Below are positions 59,484 to 64,000 of a stretch of DNA of 64,000 nt, piece after piece. The translations under genes and the position numbers were made by a program. The DNA is from Terriglobia bacterium (GTDB taxonomy: Bacteria > Acidobacteriota > Terriglobia > Terriglobales > Acidobacteriaceae). Under the pieces are notes generated by a model. It was given only the letters and a program-made list of their open reading frames with translations. It was not told where the DNA came from and searched no databases. The stretch spans positions 1-64,000 of the forward strand of contig JAIQGE010000012.1 in NCBI GenBank assembly GCA_020072815.1, written 5' to 3'. Position 1 is the stretch's first letter. Every line of letters starts with the position of its first letter.

Positions 59484-60311
59484 ATGCGGTCCTACAGGCC
59501 GTTGCTGCTTACGCTGGTTCTGATGCTGGCCGGCGCGGTCCGTGCCCAGGCGGGCGAACATCCCGTGCCCCTCGAGAAGAACGTAGATGCCGCCAAGTGT
59601 CTGGAATGTCACGAAGACAAGACCAAAGGACCGCACGTTCACAGCGCCATCTCCACCGGCTGTACCACCTGTCACGAAGTCAAAGTGGTGGACAAAGACA
59701 CCACCAACGTTGATCTGATCGCGCCCAAAGAAGAACTCTGCTTCACCTGCCACGAAAAAGCCAAGAACCCCACCCTCCACGGGCCCTATGAAAAAGGTGG
59801 CTGCGTGTACTGTCATGATCCCCACGTGAGCGACTTTGACAAACAGCTGCGCGCCGAGGGTAACAAGCTTTGTCTCGAGTGTCACCAGGACCGTCGCATC
59901 ACCGGCACGCTCGCCTTGTTCAAGACCGCGCATGAATTACCGGAAAGCGAATTTCAGGAGATTCCTAAGATCGGCCTGGATCCGACTTTGAAGTTCGGTC
60001 ACCCCATGGGAACGCACAAAGTCGCCGACGCCCCTGATCCGCTTCACCCCGGCGCGAAGATCTCCTGCCTCACCTGCCATGAGAACCATGCTTCGGACCG
60101 GGAGAAGCTGGTCCGTACCACCGAATTCAAAGGCAAGAAGATGGACGTTTGCGACGCCTGTCACTCAGCCAACGATGAGGCGAGCATGGCGGTAGCCCAG
60201 AAGCGAACCGACGAGCAGGAGGCGCAACGCCAGAAAGAACAAAAGTCGCTTTCCAAGCAGCCCATTGCCATGCCGCAAAAATCCATTCAGCCGGGGAGCA
60301 AGAAACCTTGA
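59484..60311 (+). CDS. Seven-heme c-type cytochrome, doubled-CXXCH type
   Basis: 275 residues with a signal peptide (about 1-24, LLLTLVLMLAGAVRAQAG). Seven CXXCH motifs are present: CLECH, CTTCH, CFTCH, CVYCH, CLECH, CLTCH and CDACH. Two pairs have the doubled-CXXCH spacing (CVYCHDPH...CLECH; CLTCHENH...CDACH). The C-terminus is a charged Lys/Gln tail. It is a periplasmic electron carrier. ATG 59484 fits the ribosome-binding site. The NHL gene begins 9 bp later. Confidence 0.93.
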   Translation: MRSYRPLLLTLVLMLAGAVRAQAGEHPVPLEKNVDAAKCLECHEDKTKGPHVHSAISTGCTTCHEVKVVDKDTTNVDLIAPKEELCFTCHEKAKNPTLHGPYEKGGCVYCHDPHVSDFDKQLRAEGNKLCLECHQDRRITGTLALFKTAHELPESEFQEIPKIGLDPTLKFGHPMGTHKVADAPDPLHPGAKISCLTCHENHASDREKLVRTTEFKGKKMDVCDACHSANDEASMAVAQKRTDEQEAQRQKEQKSLSKQPIAMPQKSIQPGSKKP

Positions 60312-60320
60312 GATGAGCCT

Positions 60321-61382
60321 ATGAAACTAAGAACAAAATCCGCCCGACTCGTGCAGTTGACCGTTGTGGTTCTCGCGCTGGCCGGTTTGCTGGCCGCGGC
60401 CGACAAACCTAAGCCGCAGGCCGCGCCCCCTGCCCCCGCCCAGCTCATCTGGCCCCTGCCTCCGGAAAAGCCGCGCGTGAAATTTCTCCAGGAGCTGAGC
60501 AACAACTTCGATATCGAGACAAGAAAGAAGAAGTCCTGGGTGGACAAGGTGGTCGGCAACGGCGACCCCAACGTTAGCGAGTACTTTGAAAAGCCGGCGG
60601 GTATTGTCACGGACTCGCATGGGCGCGTTATCTTTGCCTCCACGCAGCGTTCCACGGTTTTTATCATTGACCAAGCGCAAAAGAAAATCACCCGGCTGCA
60701 AGGGGACCGGGGCATCATGCTGCAGACGCCGCTCGGCGTGGCCATTGACGCGCAGGACAACCTGTTCGTTTCCGACCCCTTCCAGCACATGGTCCTCAAG
60801 TTTGATCCCAACGGACATCTGGTCGCGACCATCGCCGGCCAGGAAGGCGTGAAGAACCCAACTTTCATGGCGATTGATGAAGGTCGTCGCCGCCTGTATG
60901 TGGTGGATTCCCACCTGCACCAGGTGCTGGTGTTCGATCTGGACACTTTGAAACTGAAACACACGGTAGGCAAGCGCGGCGAGAAGAACGGCGAGTTCAA
61001 CTTTCCCGTGGGCATTGCTGTGGCGGCCAACGGCAGCTTCGCTGTGACCGACACTGGAAGCTGTTCCGTCCAGATCTTCACTCCCGAATTCAAATTTGTG
61101 CGGCGCTTTGGCAAGCAGGGCGACCGTCCCGGCGAGTTCATCCGGCCCAAAGGCGTGGCCATTGATAGCGAAGGCAACTACTGGGTGGTGGACGCGGCCT
61201 TCAATAATTTTCAAATTTTCAGTCCCAAAGGCGACTTGCTGATGTGGGTCGGCCAGTTCGGCAACGTGCCTGGGGCCTTCAATCTTCCAATGGGGATCTA
61301 CATAGACAAGAGCCAGAAAGTCTACGTGAGTGACCAGTTGAACCATCGCGTGCAGATTTTCCAGTTCCTCGGAGGGAGCTAA
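60321..61382 (+). CDS. Six-bladed NHL-repeat protein
   Basis: 353 residues with a signal peptide (about 1-27). Six NHL blades follow at about 90-350, each ending V(F/L)VxD..NxxVQIF-like (for example FIRPKGVAIDSEGNYWVVDAAFNNFQIF). NHL propellers bind proteins, RNA or small molecules. Between two cytochromes, this one may hold an electron-transfer complex together. No heme motif is present. Confidence 0.9.
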   Translation: MKLRTKSARLVQLTVVVLALAGLLAAADKPKPQAAPPAPAQLIWPLPPEKPRVKFLQELSNNFDIETRKKKSWVDKVVGNGDPNVSEYFEKPAGIVTDSHGRVIFASTQRSTVFIIDQAQKKITRLQGDRGIMLQTPLGVAIDAQDNLFVSDPFQHMVLKFDPNGHLVATIAGQEGVKNPTFMAIDEGRRRLYVVDSHLHQVLVFDLDTLKLKHTVGKRGEKNGEFNFPVGIAVAANGSFAVTDTGSCSVQIFTPEFKFVRRFGKQGDRPGEFIRPKGVAIDSEGNYWVVDAAFNNFQIFSPKGDLLMWVGQFGNVPGAFNLPMGIYIDKSQKVYVSDQLNHRVQIFQFLGGS

Positions 61383-61487
61383 TAAGTTTCTGTTCGAACT
61401 GTCCGTCGACGGAACTGTGGCAGCCGGGCTCGGTTGCGACAGATCTAGAACAAGGGGTACGCAGTAATTGATCTTTAGGAGGTCATT

Positions 61488-62180
61488 ATGAAATTGAGAG
61501 CTAGGGTCGGTCTGCTGGCTTTAGTGGTGTGCATCAGCCTCACGGCGAATGCCGCCCGGGCCCCCAAATCGGCTGTCTTCGGTTCCGCCCATGATTTCAA
61601 GACGCAATTGGGAGGCGCCAGCTACACGCTTTGCAACTTCTGCCACGTTGCCCATAAATTCGGCAGCGCGCCAACCGGTCCCGGCTATTTGCTGTGGAAC
61701 CACACCCTGTCCAGCACGGCCAGCTATGGCGTTTACACCAGTGACAGCATGCGCTCCACTCCCTCTGACCTTGGCGGCCAGATGGTGGTAAGCAATCTGT
61801 GCCTGAGCTGCCATGACGGCACCGTGGCCATTAACTCCTGGTATGAAGGCCAACTTGCCAAGAACTTCCAACCGCTGCCGCAGGGCACGCTCTTCATGCC
61901 CGATGACATGACGGTAAGGGATTTGACCAAGCAGCACCCGATCAATTTCCCGTATCCGGATGCCACCACGGCTGCCGCCATCGGCATTCAGCCCGCCGCC
62001 GACCAGTTCTCGATTGACGGCAACGGCAATGTGCCTCTCTTCCAGGGAAGAATGCAGTGTGCCACCTGCCATGATCCTCATGCAGGCCCCAGCGCCGGAG
62101 TCAGCTTGTTCTTCCGGACGTTCCCCAGCACACCAGCGCAGACCCTGACGGGGTCATTCTGCGTATATTGCCACCTGTAA
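61488..62180 (+). CDS. Four-heme c-type cytochrome
   Basis: 230 residues with a signal peptide (about 1-23). CXXCH motifs: CNFCH, CLSCH, CATCH and CVYCH, the last at the extreme C-terminus (YCHL). Long spacers between the second and third motifs distinguish it from the seven-heme protein. It follows the NHL gene after 105 bp with its own ribosome-binding site (TAGGAGG) and ends just before a terminator. It is probably periplasmic. Confidence 0.93.
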   Translation: MKLRARVGLLALVVCISLTANAARAPKSAVFGSAHDFKTQLGGASYTLCNFCHVAHKFGSAPTGPGYLLWNHTLSSTASYGVYTSDSMRSTPSDLGGQMVVSNLCLSCHDGTVAINSWYEGQLAKNFQPLPQGTLFMPDDMTVRDLTKQHPINFPYPDATTAAAIGIQPAADQFSIDGNGNVPLFQGRMQCATCHDPHAGPSAGVSLFFRTFPSTPAQTLTGSFCVYCHL

Positions 62181-62189
62181 GAAGCACAC

Positions 62190-62242
62190 ACGGAGGGGGC
62201 CAACGGGCCTCGCAAACCAAAAGCCCCCTCCGTATTTTTTTT
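62190..62242 (+). terminator. Rho-independent terminator after the four-heme cytochrome
   Basis: Perfect 11-bp stem ACGGAGGGGGC / GCCCCCTCCGT around a 22-base loop, followed by A and eight T. It separates the cytochrome operon from the barrel gene, though read-through is possible because the gap is only 11 bp. Confidence 0.9.
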
Positions 62243-62253
62243 GGCTTGGGCTG

Positions 62254-64000
62254 ATGAGGAACGACCTTCAAATTCGGCATTGGCTGCTTACCACCGCGCT
62301 GGTGTTTGTCTGCGGCACTGTGGCCGGCGCGCAATACCAATATCCAGGCTATGAGGCCCCGCGCTGGCACCTCAACGGATTTGGCGGTTTCGATATTACC
62401 CACACCACGCAAAGCACCACGCCCTCCGCTACCGAAACCAGCCAGCTCTTTCCTCTCGGAGACCTGCGGCTGAACAGCGACGGCTTTCTTCTTGATCCCA
62501 AGTTTCTGCATCTCAACGCGGCGTTCGACTACCAGAAGGGCGCCAACACTTCAGAGCGGGGGGACCTGGGAACAGGCGGCACCAACATTGCGGTCAGCAG
62601 CATCTTTCTGCCCAGGAGCCACGTGCCGTTTCGCGCCAGCTACACCAAGACCAACCACGGCGTGACCGGGCTGGGACTGGACCAGAATGACGACAATTCC
62701 CGGCTGGACCTGCAGTGGAGCATGCTCTTCCCCAGGCTGCCGCAGCTCAATGTGTCCTTTCAGAAGTACAGCAACACGGTTCACGTGCCTTCGTCCTTCG
62801 CCGACCGCAGCAGTAACGACATGGCCTTCAACACCGGGCTGTCCGATTCCTGGAAGGAGTGGCGCTGGGCGGGAAACTTTTCCATAGGCAGTGGGAACTC
62901 CACAGGCGTCTCGCAAATCAGCCTGAACAGCCCGTTCGATAATTCCACCCGCGCCGGCGCTTTTCACCTGAGCCGCGGTTTCTGGGACAACAAAGCGCGC
63001 CTGTCTTTTGAAAACCGCGAGGTATGGCGCCGCGACCATCTGGGAGGCGACGGCACCAGCAAGAGCAGTGAACTCACCAACAACGCGAACTTTAACCTGC
63101 AGGTCACCCAGCATGTATCCGTGGACGCCGGTTATGGTTTTTCGCAACTGGATTTTCAGGGTGACGGCTTCGGCAACGTGCTGGTTCCCGGCGGCGGGAC
63201 GGTGCAGGTGGTTTCTTTCGCGTCCAGCACCTCCAACTCTGTCAACGGACGCGTGGACTACCATCCTCTGGACTGGCTGCGCTTCACGGAAGAAGTTCGT
63301 ACCGCGCTTTTCACGCCGGCAGCAGGCGTGGCGGAAAGCCGGACGTCCTTTACCGAGATGGCGTCCTCCATCGCTGCCAACCATCGCTGGCGCAGCCTGG
63401 AACTGAGCGGCGCCTATACCGGCCGCTTTCAGCTTTCCGGCACCACGTTGGACCATGCGCCCGATTCATGGTCCAACAGTTTCAACGGACGCGTGGGCTG
63501 GGGCGACGCCCGCTATGTCCGTTTGACCGCGGCCGCCCAGGACACGCATCTCAATCTGGTGGAACAGATCGGCGGATTTACCGACGAAAAACGCCTTGGC
63601 ATGGAAGTGGAAACCCATCGCATCAAGTTCTTCCGGCTGCGCAGCAGCGCGGAATATTCCAACGTGGAGCTGCTGAACATCAGCGGCAATACGCGCACCA
63701 AGATGACGTCATTCTCCCTGCAAGCGGACCAGCGGCGCTTCACCGTGGCCTTCAACAAATCCTTCATGGACGGCGCTGGTGCACTCTTCCCTGACGGCCT
63801 GATTGACCGCACGTTCCTGGTGGTTCCGCTGCCCATCAACGCCCTGCTGGCCACTCCTTTGCTCAACCGCACCACCCACACGCAGACCGTGAGTCTGATC
63901 GGCCGGCCGCGCCGCCGGCTGGATGTGGCCGTGGCGTGGCGCAAGGAAGACACGCGCTTGGTCAATTCGGAGCAGACTTTCAACATCTTGCAGGCGGACG
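62254..64000 (+). CDS. Large outer-membrane beta-barrel protein, MtrB/PioB-like, 3' end outside the window
   Basis: At least 582 codons are open from ATG 62254 to the right edge. A signal peptide (about 1-27) precedes many alternating strands with aromatic ends (LHLNAAFDYQKGA, RLDLQWSMLF, LNVSFQKYS, RLSFENREVWRRD). No CXXCH or plug domain is seen. Large barrels of this type next to multiheme cytochromes form porin-cytochrome conduits. The assignment to that family rests on architecture and neighbours, not on a motif. Confidence 0.75.
   Translation, partial: MRNDLQIRHWLLTTALVFVCGTVAGAQYQYPGYEAPRWHLNGFGGFDITHTTQSTTPSATETSQLFPLGDLRLNSDGFLLDPKFLHLNAAFDYQKGANTSERGDLGTGGTNIAVSSIFLPRSHVPFRASYTKTNHGVTGLGLDQNDDNSRLDLQWSMLFPRLPQLNVSFQKYSNTVHVPSSFADRSSNDMAFNTGLSDSWKEWRWAGNFSIGSGNSTGVSQISLNSPFDNSTRAGAFHLSRGFWDNKARLSFENREVWRRDHLGGDGTSKSSELTNNANFNLQVTQHVSVDAGYGFSQLDFQGDGFGNVLVPGGGTVQVVSFASSTSNSVNGRVDYHPLDWLRFTEEVRTALFTPAAGVAESRTSFTEMASSIAANHRWRSLELSGAYTGRFQLSGTTLDHAPDSWSNSFNGRVGWGDARYVRLTAAAQDTHLNLVEQIGGFTDEKRLGMEVETHRIKFFRLRSSAEYSNVELLNISGNTRTKMTSFSLQADQRRFTVAFNKSFMDGAGALFPDGLIDRTFLVVPLPINALLATPLLNRTTHTQTVSLIGRPRRRLDVAVAWRKEDTRLVNSEQTFNILQAD

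Noticed and set aside
60327-61346. 339-codon frame antisense to the NHL gene
   Set aside because: Shadow of the NHL repeats; the plus-strand frame has a signal peptide and six blades.

Overview
The window looks like chromosomal DNA of an acidobacterium (Acidobacteriota, Koribacter/Terriglobia-like). This is an inference from gene content: an 'acidobacterial duplicated orphan permease' (33274-35706), a GC-rich genome with many GcvT-like, multiheme cytochrome and Tad genes, and intergenic text typical of that group. No rRNA or taxonomic marker other than rpsA is present to prove it.

Layout. (1) 1-5246: a mobile region. The edge of an IS3-family element abuts a BRCT-domain ORF. A serine recombinase, two proteins of unknown role, an excisionase-like protein and a tyrosine integrase follow, and the integrase faces the 3' end of tRNA-Arg(CCG). 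(2) 5.5-10.6 kb: housekeeping and small genes, then an RcnR/CsoR-type metal sensor and a CDF metal exporter that share an 18-bp operator. (3) 11.3-15.4 kb: a giant secreted M19-dipeptidase-like, ricin-lectin protein. (4) 15.8-20.6 kb: ribosomal protein S1, then a phosphoribosyltransferase / hydrolase / CBS-domain operon ending in a clear terminator, and a Ni/Co permease. (5) 20.7-23.6 kb: a molybdate-type ABC transporter with a separate HTH-TOBE protein.

(6) 24.3-38.1 kb is the most unusual part. One strand carries a PqqD-like/acyltransferase fusion, a 41-residue acidic peptide, a PqqD-like/M50 protease fusion, a KS-alpha/KS-beta (chain-length-factor) pair, a secreted thioredoxin-fold protein, an acyl carrier protein, a FabZ-like dehydratase, a FabG-like reductase, a secreted SnoaL-like protein, an enoyl-CoA hydratase and an ABC permease. 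A B12-binding radical SAM protein converges on them. I read this as a candidate hybrid of type II polyketide/fatty-acid synthesis with a ribosomal peptide (possibly a lipidated or acylated peptide). Similar inverted-repeat boxes lie upstream of both ends of the cluster, near a sigma54-type activator.

(7) 40.2-45.2 kb: three polytopic GT-C-like membrane proteins and an ICMT-like methyltransferase. (8) 45.4-57.8 kb: a complete Tad/Flp pilus locus with three tandem pilins, CpaA, two TadE, CpaB, CpaC, TadG, CpaE, CpaF, TadB and TadC, followed by a 27-residue membrane peptide, a DUF192 protein and a repeat-rich TonB-like protein. (9) 58.0-64.0 kb: a patatin, then a seven-heme cytochrome, a six-bladed NHL protein, a four-heme cytochrome and the start of a large outer-membrane barrel, resembling a porin-cytochrome electron conduit.
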